Assembly: GCA_016713325.1 (NCBI GenBank)
Contig: JADJPJ010000033.1
Location: forward strand, 1-16,633
Origin: Candidatus Flexifilum affinis
GTDB taxonomy: Bacteria > Chloroflexota > Anaerolineae > Aggregatilineales > Phototrophicaceae
Direction of reading: 5' to 3'
DNA: 16,633 bases
Part shown: positions 7,494 to 16,306 of the stretch, piece after piece
Position numbering within the stretch: the first letter of the stretch is position 1
Layout of the letters: every line of letters starts with the position of its first letter
The notes under the pieces: model-generated
Database searches by the model: none
What the model was told of the DNA's origin: nothing
Seen by the model: the letters and a program-made list of their open reading frames with translations, nothing else
Translations under genes and position numbers: made by a program

Positions 7494-8447
7494 TTATCGC
7501 GGCGAGGAAGTGCCCACGCGGGCACGGGACTCATCCAGAACATCTCTCAACGTCCGTTCCAGAGGGATCTCCGGCTGCCAGCCGGTCAGCGCCTGGATCT
7601 TGCCGGCATCGCCCCAGGTGCGCGGCTGGCTGTTCGGGCGGAAACGCGCCGGATCGACCGACTGCACGATCCTGACGGGCGACATTGCGATCAGCCCATC
7701 CAGAATGGACTGTATCGACTGCGTTTTTCCGCTGGCGACATTGTAGACCTGCCCCGGTTCACCCTTCGCCATGATCTGCACATAAGCCCGGACGACGTCG
7801 CGCACGTCGGTGAAGTCGCGCTCAGAGGACAGGTTTCCCACGTAAATGGTAGGCGGCCTGAGTCCGGCCTCGATCTCGGCGATCTGTGTCGCGAAGTCCG
7901 GCACGACGAAGCCCACACGCTGGCCTGGGCCGAAGTGATTGAATGGGCGGACGCGCAGCATCGGCAGGCCGTGACTGCGGAAGTACTGGAGAGCGATCAT
8001 CTCCTGCCCCACCTTGCTCACACCGTAGGGGTTGGTGGGAGCCAGGGGTGTGGTTTCGGTGAAGGCCTTCTCCTGAGCGACATCCGAGTCATAGACTTCA
8101 CCCGAACTGATGACCAGCATGCGCGGTGACATCTCGAGTGCAAGCATGGCCAGCGTCAGGTTAAGCTGAGGCCGAAGATTGTGTTCCAGGGTGTCCCAGG
8201 GGAAGTCAAGTGCCTGACGGACACTCGCCTGTCCCGCCAGATGATAAATCTGGTCGGGACGAATCTCGTCCATCAGGCGCTTCACGGAGGGTTCGTCCCG
8301 CAGATCCAGCACATGCGGGATCACCAGCGGGGAATCGACGGGTTCGATATACACCCCGTGGACTTCGGCGTGCGGCTCATGGGCAGCCAGCGCCCGTACG
8401 AGATGCGCGCCAACAAAACCGCCTACGCCGGTGATAAGTATTCGCAC
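7494..8447 (-). CDS. NAD-dependent epimerase/dehydratase, GDP-6-deoxy-D-lyxo-4-hexulose reductase-like
   Basis: An intact extended short-chain dehydrogenase of 317 residues. It is closest to GDP-4-dehydro-6-deoxy-mannose reductases (Rmd), which make GDP-D-rhamnose for surface polysaccharide, and to GDP-mannose 4,6-dehydratases. Visible are the dinucleotide motif GVGGFVGAHL (7-16), LAGQASVRQAL (70-80), the catalytic SSGEVYD (114-120) and YGVSK (Tyr141, Lys145). The GDP-sugar segment RPFNHFGPGQ and ERDFTDVRDVVRAYV follow. The start is GTG 8447, with GAGGGGG five bases upstream, because the protein must begin right before RILITGVGG. It is separated from rarA by 70 bases holding its own probable promoter. 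The exact sugar nucleotide is not fixed by sequence alone, and no GDP-mannose dehydratase partner is in the window. Confidence 0.88.
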   Translation of the reverse strand: MRILITGVGGFVGAHLVRALAAHEPHAEVHGVYIEPVDSPLVIPHVLDLRDEPSVKRLMDEIRPDQIYHLAGQASVRQALDFPWDTLEHNLRPQLNLTLAMLALEMSPRMLVISSGEVYDSDVAQEKAFTETTPLAPTNPYGVSKVGQEMIALQYFRSHGLPMLRVRPFNHFGPGQRVGFVVPDFATQIAEIEAGLRPPTIYVGNLSSERDFTDVRDVVRAYVQIMAKGEPGQVYNVASGKTQSIQSILDGLIAMSPVRIVQSVDPARFRPNSQPRTWGDAGKIQALTGWQPEIPLERTLRDVLDESRARVGTSSPR

Positions 8448-8485
8448 AAACGCCCCCTCGCCTCGAATGCGATCCGCTGCGGGGG

Positions 8486-8491
8486 ATTATA
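8486..8491 (-). promoter_or_regulatory. Perfect -10 box upstream of the SDR gene
   Basis: On the minus strand TATAAT (8491-8486) lies about 40 bases before the GTG start, in the 70-base gap after rarA. The -35 region at 17 bases spacing is poor. It suggests the SDR-quinone oxidoreductase-aminotransferase group can be transcribed separately from rarA. Confidence 0.45.
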
Positions 8492-8517
8492 AGATGTGTC
8501 AGCCGAAGTCGCTATTG

Positions 8518-9720
8518 CTAGCCGGCAAAGTAAATCTTGCCCCGCAGCGCCGCCGGCAGATTTGACCCGTCGTCATCGTCCGAGGCTTTGCCATAGCCCA
8601 GCGACTTCATCAGGGCGGTGGGCGCATTGCGCAGCTTCATCGGAATGGGCAGTTCACCCTGCGTGTTGACATCCTCCAGCGCCGCGAAGAACGCATCGCA
8701 GCTCGCACGGCTCTTTGGCGCTTTGGCCAGGTACACCGCGCCATGCGCCAGGTTGATCTGACACTCGGGATAGCCGATGATCTCGACGGCCCGGAAGACC
8801 GCATTAGCGACATTGAGCGCGTTGGCATCGGCCATGCCCACGTCCTCGCTGGCGAAGATCACCATACGCCGGGCGATGAACTTCGGATCTTCTCCGGCGT
8901 GCACCATACGCGCCAGGTAATGCAACGCCGCATTCGGGTCGCTGGCGCGCATGCTTTTGATGAAGGCGCTGATGGTGTTGTAGTGCTCATCGGCCTGCTT
9001 ATCAGAGCGCAAAAAACGCGATTGCAGGGCGTTTTTCAGGTTCGCCAGGCTGATTATGCCATCATACAGCGAGGCGGTGGTCTCCATCAGGTTCAGCGCC
9101 TGACGAGCGTCGCCAGATGACATACGCACCAGGAAATCTTCGGCGTCTGCGTCGGGCGTAGCGCCCAGGATCTCCGCGCCCCGGGAGATGATCTGCCGCA
9201 CTTCATCGTCGCCGAGGGCGTTCAGAACGAACACCCGGCTGCGGGAGAGCAGCGCCGCGATCACCTCGAACGAAGGGTTCTCGGTCGTTGCGCCGATGAG
9301 CACGATCGTCCCGGCCTCGACATGCGGCAGCAGGAAGTCCTGCTGCGCCTTGTTGAAGCGGTGAATTTCGTCGAGGAACAGGATCGGCGCCACTTTTTTC
9401 ACCTGAGGCTGGTTCATGGTGAACAGGTCGACAACCGGTTCGGCGCTGGCCTGGGCAATCACCTTGCGCATTTCGTCTTTGCCCGCCGACACCGCCGACA
9501 GTTCGAAGAAGTCCCGGCCGGTAGTGTGGGCAATGATGCGCGCCAGCGTCGTTTTGCCGACCCCGGGCGGCCCCCACAAAATGATCGAACCGAGACGATT
9601 GGTCTCGATCATTTTGCGGATCGGCTTGCCAGGCCCTACCAGGTGAGACTGTCCAATGAACTCGTCAAGCGTCTGCGGGCGGATGCGGTCAGGCAGAGGG
9701 CTGCGCGTCGGTTCGGACAT
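8518..9720 (-). CDS. rarA: Replication-associated recombination protein A (MgsA/RarA AAA+ ATPase)
   Basis: RarA acts at stalled replication forks together with SSB; it is related to clamp loaders and eukaryotic WRNIP1. The frame is intact at 400 residues. The N-terminus has RIRPQTLDEFIGQSHLVGPG. Walker A is GPPGVGKTT (50-58), Walker B ILFLDEIH (113-120) followed by RFNKAQQDFLLP, and sensor 1 IGATTENPSFEV (142-153). The family lid and oligomerisation motifs GDARQALNLME and FIARRMVIFASEDVGMADAN are present, and it ends LPAALRGKIYFAG. It is slightly shorter than most RarA proteins (420-450). ATG 9720 has GAGGAG eight bases upstream and lies 20 bases after the glycosidase stop, so the two are likely cotranscribed. 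Confidence 0.97.
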   Translation of the reverse strand: MSEPTRSPLPDRIRPQTLDEFIGQSHLVGPGKPIRKMIETNRLGSIILWGPPGVGKTTLARIIAHTTGRDFFELSAVSAGKDEMRKVIAQASAEPVVDLFTMNQPQVKKVAPILFLDEIHRFNKAQQDFLLPHVEAGTIVLIGATTENPSFEVIAALLSRSRVFVLNALGDDEVRQIISRGAEILGATPDADAEDFLVRMSSGDARQALNLMETTASLYDGIISLANLKNALQSRFLRSDKQADEHYNTISAFIKSMRASDPNAALHYLARMVHAGEDPKFIARRMVIFASEDVGMADANALNVANAVFRAVEIIGYPECQINLAHGAVYLAKAPKSRASCDAFFAALEDVNTQGELPIPMKLRNAPTALMKSLGYGKASDDDDGSNLPAALRGKIYFAG

Positions 9721-9740
9721 GTGTTGTGCTCCTCAAAGTT

Positions 9741-11896
9741 CTACCCCGGAATGCCGTAGTAGAAGCGATGCTCGATAGTATCGCCATCCATAAAGGCGAT
9801 GGAAGCTCGGGACCGGACGAAGACCGGGATGCGATCCAGCGGCGTTGCCACAGCGATCTCCTGCCCGCCTTCAAACGTCGCGTGCGTGTAAAAAGTCCAC
9901 CCACGTCGAGCCATGCTGGCCGGTGGGGAGATACACCGGACAAGGAAGTCATGCCGGGTTCAAGCACCGGGGCGATCAGCAGATCGGCACCCACCATGAA
10001 GTCGAATGACTCGCCACGGCAGCGGGGATCGTCGGCGTAGTGATAGACCAGCGGACGCATGATCGGGTGTCCGGTCTCGTGCGCTTCGCGCATTAACGCG
10101 GCGAGGTGCGGCTTCAGGCGGTAGCGGAATTTGATCGCCTCGCGAATGAGCGGCAGCACTTCGGGATGCATCCAGGGTTCGTTCACCGTGCCATCAGTGT
10201 TCCACGAATGGATGGCGAAGCGTGGGAAGAAAACGCCGACCTGCACCCAGCGCACGAACAACTCCGGGTCAGGCGCCGGCCCGAAGAAGCCGCCGATGTC
10301 ATGACCGGTGTTCGGCACCCCGGACAGGCCCAGCCCCAGACCCATCGGGAGATTCCAGCGCAGCGTCTCCCACGAGGTGTAATTGTCTCCTGACCATGTC
10401 TGCGCGTAACGCTGAATGCCAGGAACGCCTGCCCTGCTGAGCACGAACGGCTTGGCGTGTGGCGCATGTTCCCGCAGCGCCTCGTACGAAGCCCGCCCCA
10501 TCAACAGAGTTTGCAAGCCGCGCCCACCCAGACCCAGGCGGAATGGCCGTCAAACCCGTCGCAGATGGCGTCGTCATCATCCAGTTCAAATTCGTTGTTG
10601 TCGTTCCAGATGGCATCCATGCCGTAGGCCAGGAGTTGGTCCTTGATCTGAGCCTTCCACCAGTCGAACGTCTGCGGATCGGTGAAGTCGAGCAGCGCGC
10701 CGTCCTCCGTCTCGTACAGACCGCCGCTCCAGAAGGGGTGGGTGGCTGGCCCGCTGGTGTCGGGATCGTTGATGAAGCCGCCGTACCCCGCGACCTCTTC
10801 GTAGCGCGGATGCGATTGCAGGAGATGCGGCTTGATATTCGGCGCGACCTGGATGCCGGCGTCGTGAAACGTCTGCACCATCCGCGCAGGGTCGGGCACG
10901 CTTCAGATTCCCAGTTGAACACATAGCGCTTGCCATTCGCGCCCGTGGTATAGCCCGACGACATGTGGAACAGATCGCAGGGGGATGTCGTGCTCCTGAC
11001 AGAGCCGGGCAAACTTCGCGAGCTGTGCCTGCGCATCCTCGGCTTCCGTGTAGGTCATCGTGGAACCCAGGTAGCCTAACGCACAGTCCGGGAGCAACGC
11101 CGGGCGACCCGTTAGCCAGCAGTACTGCTCCAGTACGCGTTCGAACGTCGGGCCATAGATCAGGTGGTAGTCGATGTCGCCATCTTCGGCCTGATAGTAG
11201 CGGGAAAGCCGACCCGTAAGTGCCGTTCAGCTCGCGACCCATGTCAAAGGTCGTGGCGGCCAGGTTGTCGTAAAAAGACCGTAGGCGACGTTCTGATCGG
11301 GCAGATAGGTGATATAGAACGGGATATGTTTGTAGAGCGGCTCAGTCGAGGTCGCGTCGTAGACCGCCGCATCGACGTTGGACAGGCGAATGCGCGCCTT
11401 GCGCTTGTCCAGCGGCCCGACGACCTCCCCAAAACCGTAGTAGTGCTCGTCGGAGCGCTGCTTCATGTAGTGGTAGACAGTCCGCCCTGCCCGGTCGTAG
11501 ACGTAGGCGCGCAGAGGCAGATCGGCGGCGAACTCCCGCCCACTCTGACGGTCGGTCAGGTCAGCGCGCCAGTACGGCGGTCGACCGTGACCTCCACTGC
11601 TGCGTCGGTATGCAGCTAGGCAGGTCTCGGCGCTCCGTCTCACATTGAGCCACGCCGAGCTCATAGCCCCACGTGCTCGTCGCGGCGCCGTCCTTCGAGG
11701 GGGCACGTCTTCCTCCCCTGCCACAATGGACCACGTGCGATCCAGCCTGTATTTGCCTTTCCGGCAGATGCTCGACGCGAATGATCGTATCCGTCAGAGC
11801 AGTCACTTGCAGGGTCTCACCGCGCTGGCCTCGCAGCTTCAGGCGGGAGTCGTTCCGTGCGTCGGCTTCAAAGGGTGCCGGATTGGTCAGTCTCAT
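9741..11896 (-). CDS. Glycoside hydrolase family 31 (alpha-glucosidase-like; frameshifted)
   Basis: GH31 enzymes are retaining exo-acting alpha-glycosidases (alpha-glucosidase, alpha-xylosidase and others). The start is ATG 11896 (MRLTNPAPFEADARNDSRLK). The N-terminal beta-sandwich includes DEHYYGFGEVVGPLDKRKAR and EPLYKHIPFYITYLPDQNVA. The (beta/alpha)8 barrel includes LLPDCALGYLGSTMTYTEAE. The nucleophile Asp is in GMDAIWNDNNEFE (codon about 10600-10602) and the acid/base Asp in TWSGDNYTSW (about 10385-10387). Further along are GLGLSGVPNTGHDIGGFFG and FPRFAIHSWNTDG. The last frame ends DGDTIEHRFYYGIPG with TAG at 9743-9741. Around eight frameshifts occur, worst between 11560 and 11750. The span fits a normal family member of about 720 residues. 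No signal peptide is seen, suggesting a cytoplasmic enzyme acting on imported oligosaccharides; no transporter is in the window. Confidence 0.9.
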
Positions 11897-11968
11897 GGTT
11901 GATCCTGGTGACAGACAACTAGGGAGAAGTATCCCTTAGGCAGGGATCAGCAGCGCGGGTCTGACCTC

Positions 11969-11974
11969 ATTCTA
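11969..11974 (-). promoter_or_regulatory. Possible -10 box upstream of the GH31 gene
   Basis: On the minus strand TAGAAT (11974-11969) lies about 70 bases before the glycosidase ATG, in the 150-base gap after the URO-D family gene. The -35 position (near TTCCAG) is weak. It would start the glycosidase-rarA transcript. Confidence 0.35.
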
Positions 11975-12046
11975 CCATTTCCTGGTCGCAGACTGGAAAG
12001 GCGATGTCGGATTGCAGCCGAGAGTTCCAGCGAGGTTTCAGGTCGG

Positions 12047-13110
12047 CTAGATACCTTGAGCATATCCGCCGTACTCGCGCACCGTCTCATACAGCGCGAG
12101 CACATTCTCGACCGGGGTTTCGGCCAGGACGTAGTCGTGGCTGGGCGAGGCGACATACCCACCGCCCGGCTTCATGATGTCCAGCACCCGGCGCGTTTCC
12201 TGGCGGACAGCGTCTGGCGTGCTCTCGATAATCAACTGGCTGGTTGATGGCGCCCATCATGACCAGGTGGTCGCCAAACGCCGCCTTGAGCACTGCCGGG
12301 TCCATGCCTTGCAAGTTGGTTGAAGAGCCTGCAACCCATCGACTCCGCCTCAACCATGGCGGGGATAAGCGGGGCAAGCCACCGCAGCAGTGCAGAAGCA
12401 CCTTCAGGCCGTAGTCGTCACCGAGATCGATGACGTTTGAGCGGCGGGATGAGGAATCGACGGAACAGCGAATCACCGAGCAGCGGGCCTGTCTGGAGCC
12501 AAAGTCGTTGCCGATGAAGAAGATATCGATCAGGTCAGCAGCCTCGTCGAAGATGCGCTGACTCACCCCACAGTAGTAATCCAGCAGGTGATCGAACAGC
12601 GCATCGACCCGCTCTGGCGCGTCGTACATCAACAGCATGAGCGTGTCCATGCCGATCAGGTCGATGGCGTCGTGCCAGAAGGGTGACCACTCTCCGCCAA
12701 GTATGGCATACTCGCCGGCGTGCGGCAGCGCATCCTGGCGCAGATGCGACACGTCAACCCAGGCGGGGTCGGGCCAGGCATAGCTATGGATCTCGTCCAG
12801 AGTAGCGTGTTCGAGAGGGTGGAGCGATCGGCCGGCCGCCTTCGTATCCATGGCGCAGTATGCCGAATGGCGAGCGGAAGGTCACGCCAGGAGGCAAGTT
12901 CTTGTAGGGAGCCACAGCATCCGGGCCGGCGAAAGGTGCCGTGATACGACGGAAATCGTCGCCGACCAGAAGCGAGAGTCTTTCATCATCCGGCAGCCCG
13001 AGTTGCTGGACGGCCTTCGCGCGAAACCGGGGTGAAGCGCCCAACCAAACCGGTACTCGATCCGCCTCTATGTGATTGAATGCAGCAAGGACACGTTCCT
13101 TCGAGTTCAT
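12047..13110 (-). CDS. Uroporphyrinogen decarboxylase (URO-D) superfamily protein (frameshifted)
   Basis: The start ATG 13110 has CAGGAG seven bases upstream and gives MNSKERVLAAFNHIEADRVP, the usual opening of URO-D-like proteins found near corrinoid methyltransferases rather than true HemE. Later pieces: LPPGVTFRSPFGILRHG, HPLEHATLDEIHSYAWPDPA, LMLLMYDAPERVDALFDHLL, LKVLLHCCGGLP (an His-x-Cys that could be a zinc ligand, as in MtaA-type proteins), NLQGMDPAVLKAAFGDHLVM, and the end VENVLALYETVREYGGYAQG to TAG at 12049-12047. At least four frameshifts (near 12240, 12340, 12470 and 12840) interrupt it. The length of about 350 codons is typical. No haem or methyltransferase gene adjoins, so its substrate is unknown; methyl transfer is a family-based possibility. 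It is divergent from comM. Confidence 0.82.
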
Positions 13111-13190
13111 TCTTAGGCTCCTGGGCGTCTTCGGCGAAGCTTCTGCGCTCCAAAGCTCGCGCCTGATTACTCGCCCCCGGTTGTATCGAC

Positions 13191-13196
13191 TATACT
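13191..13196 (+). promoter_or_regulatory. Possible -10 box of comM
   Basis: TATACT (13191-13196) lies about 36 bases before the comM start in the divergent intergenic region. The nearest -35 match (TTACTC, 13167-13172) is weak. The same bases read TATAGT on the minus strand, so the region could also serve the URO-D family gene. Confidence 0.35.
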
Positions 13197-13231
13197 TTGA
13201 GAGTGTAACGTGCATTTTCGTTGAGGGCCTC

Positions 13232-14314
13232 ATGCTCGCCATAGTACATGCCTGCGCCATTGCCGGACTTGACGGTCACATCGTAGATGTCGAGGTGGAT
13301 TTCAACCCCAGGGCGGCACTCCCAAACTTCACCATTGTCGGTCTCCCCGACAGCGCTGTGCGCGAAAGCCGCGAACGCGTCCGTGCAGCCATCAAGAACA
13401 GCGGCCTGTCTTTTGCGAACAAGGCCTACGTCGTAAATCTCAGCCCCGCTGACTTGCTCAAGCAGGGGCCGGCCTACGACCTCAGCATTGCCGTCGGCGT
13501 GCTGGCCGCGACCGACCAACTGCCGCTGGAAGCGCTGGACGGCGTCTTATTCCTGGGCGAACTATCGCTCGACGGGTCGGTGCGTCACGTCAAAGGGGTG
13601 ATGTCGATGGCGCTCGCCGCGGCGGACGCCGAAATGAGAACGGTCTTTGTGCCGCTGGAAGACGCGCACGAGGCAGCGCTGGTCGAAGGCGTCGATGTGA
13701 TCCCCGTGAAGTCCCTCGGCCAACTGGTAGAGCATCTCTACAAGCTCACGCCGATCCCGCCCTTTACCCTCGATGCCAGCCGGTTGCTTGGCTCCGACGG
13801 CAAACTGCCTGATGGGCTGACCGATTTCGCCGACATCCGTGGGCAAGAGACGGCCAAGAGGGCGCTGGAGATCGCCGCGGCCGGTAACCACAACCTGCGC
13901 ATGAGCGGCCCTCCAGGCTCCGGTAAAACACTGTTGGCGCGGGCGCTGCCGGGAATCATGCCGAGCTTGTCCCTGGAAGAGGCGCTGGAGGTCACGCGCA
14001 TCTATTCCGTAGCTGACATGCTGCCGGGGGATCGTTCGCTGATGCAGATCCGTCCGTTTCGCGCGCCGCATCACACCATCAGTCAGGCGGGCATGGTCGG
14101 CGGCGGCACCATCCCCCGCCCTGGCGAAGTGACGCTGGCGCACCGCGGCGTGCTTTTCCTCGATGAGGTCAACGAACATGGTCCGCACACGCTGGAGGCG
14201 CTGCGGCAGCCGATTGAGGACAAGATCGTCACCATCAGCCGCGCCAAGGGTGCGCTGACCTTTCCGGCCAACTTCCTGCTCGTGCTCGCCCACAACCCCT
14301 GCCCGCATGGGTGG
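13232..14314 (+). pseudogene. comM: ComM/YifB Mg-chelatase-like AAA+ protein, 3' part cut off by an inserted element
   Basis: ComM (YifB) is a hexameric AAA+ helicase that promotes branch migration during natural transformation. The start ATG 13232 (GAGGG just upstream) gives MLAIVHACAIAGLDGHIVDV. The LonB/S5-like N-terminal domain has VEVDFNPRAALPNFTIVGLP and VNLSPADLLKQGPAYDLSIA. Walker A is GPPGSGKT (226-233) and Walker B GVLFLDE (306-312), then LEALRQPIEDKIVTISRAKG. The frame is free of errors up to NPCP (355-358), where the family continues Cys-Gly. Here the next codon is His and all similarity ends. The open frame runs on as meaningless antisense of the recombinase to a stop at 14522-14524. 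About 360 of some 500 residues remain; the Mg-chelatase C-terminal domain is missing. It is probably inactive unless the element excises. Confidence 0.9.
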
Positions 14315-14320
14315 TCACAA
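14303..14320. other. Probable attachment-site junction inside comM
   Basis: The comM reading is conserved to CCG at 14303-14305 and departs from the family at CAT (14306-14308), or within the next few bases (GGGTGG still fits a Gly-Trp). The recombinase frame has a TGA at 14317-14315 immediately on the other side. The crossover therefore falls within about ten bases here. The precise core dinucleotide cannot be fixed without the other end. Confidence 0.6.
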
Positions 14321-15972
14321 TCGGAAAACTGCCACGTATTCCACGCATACACTTTCAACCAGCCATTTGCGACGTCCAGCGTAATCGAATCGACAACAAG
14401 CCGAATGATGCGCTGCTTGATCTCAAACGGTGGATCGATGGAGAAGTCCTGCGCCTGCAATTGTGACGACATGGCGATGACAGCCGCTTTTCGCTGCTGC
14501 AACTGCTCGGGGGTCAGCACCTGAGCGCGTAACTTCTCCAGATCCGTCTGCAATGTCTCCACTTCTTGGCGAAGCATTTCCGCCGGCCTGCGTACTCCTT
14601 GCCTTATCATCGAATGCACCTGCAAGGTATGCGCGAAGCAGTTTGTCGTCATCATCACTATGCGAGGCGATCTGTCGTTCCAGGAACCCTATTTGCTCAA
14701 GGAGCCGCCGATTACGCTCGCTGGTGGCGTCTTCGTCCAGTGCCTTGAGCAACAAATCTGGCCCAAGCAACGCCTGGCAGACAACATCCCACACGGCAGC
14801 ATCCAACACCTCGCATGAAATCATGCTGTTTCGGCACTCGATGTGCTCGACGACGTATTTCGGGCGCATGCTGTTGTGTGGACATCGATAGCCGCGGTAA
14901 GGCTGGTTAAGTTTCTTTATTCCCGCCGCTTGTAGGGTTCGATCCGCTGTACGTCCATCCACAATGCGCACACTTCTGACGAGGCCAGTCAACAGATACG
15001 GCACCTTCGCATTACGACGCGCAGTCTTCTTGTTCTTGGCCAGCAGCGCATTTTGCCGCCCAGTCTTCGCAGAGATACGATTTGCCGAAACCGGAATATG
15101 GATCCACCTCGTCGCGGGGACGTTCAACCTTGCACTTCACCTGCCAGGTCGAGACGATCGTTCGACGGCTTCTGAACGACGGTATGAAGCCATCGGTGTG
15201 CGAAGTCACCCTGATAAACTTCGTTGATGAGAATCAGCCGATCTGGACGTATTCCCAGTGCTTGTACTGTTTCGGTGGGTTGATTCCCTCCACCATTTCC
15301 AAGTCGAGCGCGAGGTGACGCATCGAGTCCCCAGATAGAAATCGCTCACAGTTCGGCGGACGATCACGCTCTCGTTGCTCGCGGATCATAGTAACGTTTC
15401 TTTGCGGGCGTTTGGCCCCCTCGTTACCCTTGCATCGACAAGTTTGTAGCCATATGCCAGGACACGCGCTGTCAGCGCCCAGAACGGGCCGCGAAGAGGT
15501 TTCCCTCCATCATGCGCTGTTTGGCCTGCTCCTTTTGCGTCCTGGGCGACTGCGCCCATTGCAGCGCGTTCGACGCGTGAAGAATAAGCTTTCCAGAACG
15601 CACAACGGAGATGCCGTATTGTTTCATCTCATCAAGAGTAAACCCTGGTGCCAATCCGCATTTCGGCTTAACCGGTCAATGTGTTCAATCTACCACTGCC
15701 GATGCGCGGTGAGAACTCGATTTGAACTCGCGGCGCAGTTTTGAAAGCTCCGGGCGGGTCTCGGGCACTCAAACCCCGGAAGCACGTCGTGTGCGTACAC
15801 CAGATCCCAAGAAATACGCAGCTTTCGCTCACGTGCGACTTCGTGGATGTTGTTGAATTTGCCGGGGGAAGGCCTGAGCGGCCATCTTCTACGCACTGAT
15901 CGTCCCCGAGACCCGGAGATAGGCGTAAGCGAGACGGCCGTTCGGATCACCAAGATAGCCATCGGTGGCCAG
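14315..15972 (-). CDS. Large serine recombinase (site-specific integrase; frameshifted)
   Basis: A resolvase/invertase-fold integrase that recombines short att sites through a Ser-DNA intermediate. Pieces in order: GYLGDPNGRLAYAYLRVSG with the nucleophile Ser about residue 22, then VEDGRSGLPRQIQ, RPELSKLRREFKSSSHRASA, GFTLDEMKQYGISVV and EQAKQRMMEGNLFAARSGR (catalytic domain). Next come YGYKLVDARV, RFLSGDSMRHLALDLE, INPPKQYKHWEYVQI and LINEVYQGDFAH (recombinase domain). PRDEW, LLAKNKKTARRNAKVPYLLT, CAHCGWTYSGSN and PYRGYRCPHNSMRPKYVVEH form the zinc ribbon. The coiled coil and end have NRRLLEQIGFLERQIASHSD and PFEIKQRIIRLVVDSITLDV. Around ten frameshifts; total about 550 residues, normal for the family. 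No ATG is visible; CTG 15972 stands where the first Met is expected. The last codons are uncertain; a TGA at 14317-14315 is the best stop. Confidence 0.88.
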
Positions 15973-16039
15973 ATCGTCGAATGCTGGTTTGAAAAACTGT
16001 GGGTTAGCTTATAAGTTTTCTCTCGTTCTCCTCAACTGG

Positions 16040-16074
16040 CACATGGGTTGTGCGCAAGTCTTGCGGTCCATGTG
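16040..16074. promoter_or_regulatory. Nested dyad upstream of the recombinase
   Basis: Outer arms CACATGG (16040-16046) and CCATGTG (16068-16074) enclose inner arms CGCAAG (16053-16058) and CTTGCG (16060-16065) around a single T. The inner spacing is asymmetric (6 bases left, 2 right). It lies between the small ORF and the recombinase, about 70 bases before the latter's start. Such nested dyads fit a protein-binding operator or a structured leader better than a terminator, as there is no T-run. Confidence 0.4.
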
Positions 16075-16124
16075 TTCGTTAAGGTGCGTTCGAGAGCGAG
16101 AACGATACGGATATTTTGTTGATA

Positions 16125-16306
16125 CTATTTCTTGTTCTTGATGTTTGGCGTGGATGATTCAGGCTTTGGTTCGCGGGCATTATTGGCCGACGCAAGTTCG
16201 TTGGATCTTGTCATCCAGCGCACCAGCATCGACGCAGCGCGAACCGTGTTTGCTGAGAATGCGGGGTTTCGGCCGACTGGACCGGCGGAAGACGGTTCGC
16301 GCCCAT
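16125..16306 (-). CDS. Small unrecognised protein with perfect Shine-Dalgarno, upstream of the recombinase
   Basis: The minus-strand ATG at 16306 is preceded by AAAGGAGGT (16322-16314) at a seven-base spacing, the best ribosome-binding site in the window. The first frame (MGANRLPPVQSAE) ends early. A shift near 16265 joins it to a coding-looking tail, TVRAASMLVRWMTRSNELAS then NNAREPKPESSTPNIKNKK, closing with TAG at 16127-16125. That gives about 60 residues with a basic, helical-looking middle and a polar lysine-rich end. No family is recognised. Small genes next to a serine integrase include recombination directionality factors and excision regulators, so that role is possible but unproven. 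Confidence 0.45.

Noticed and set aside
14315..14524. C-terminal ~70 residues of the comM open frame as a genuine new domain
   Set aside because: These codons are the antisense of the recombinase coiled-coil and C-terminus; the peptide is only a by-product of the insertion.
14935..14950. GGTTCGATCC, resembling a tRNA T-arm
   Set aside because: No acceptor, D or anticodon arms can be built around it, and it lies inside the zinc-ribbon coding region of the recombinase on the minus strand.
15012..15230. Several short frames looking like separate small genes
   Set aside because: They join in order as pieces of one serine recombinase interrupted by frameshifts.
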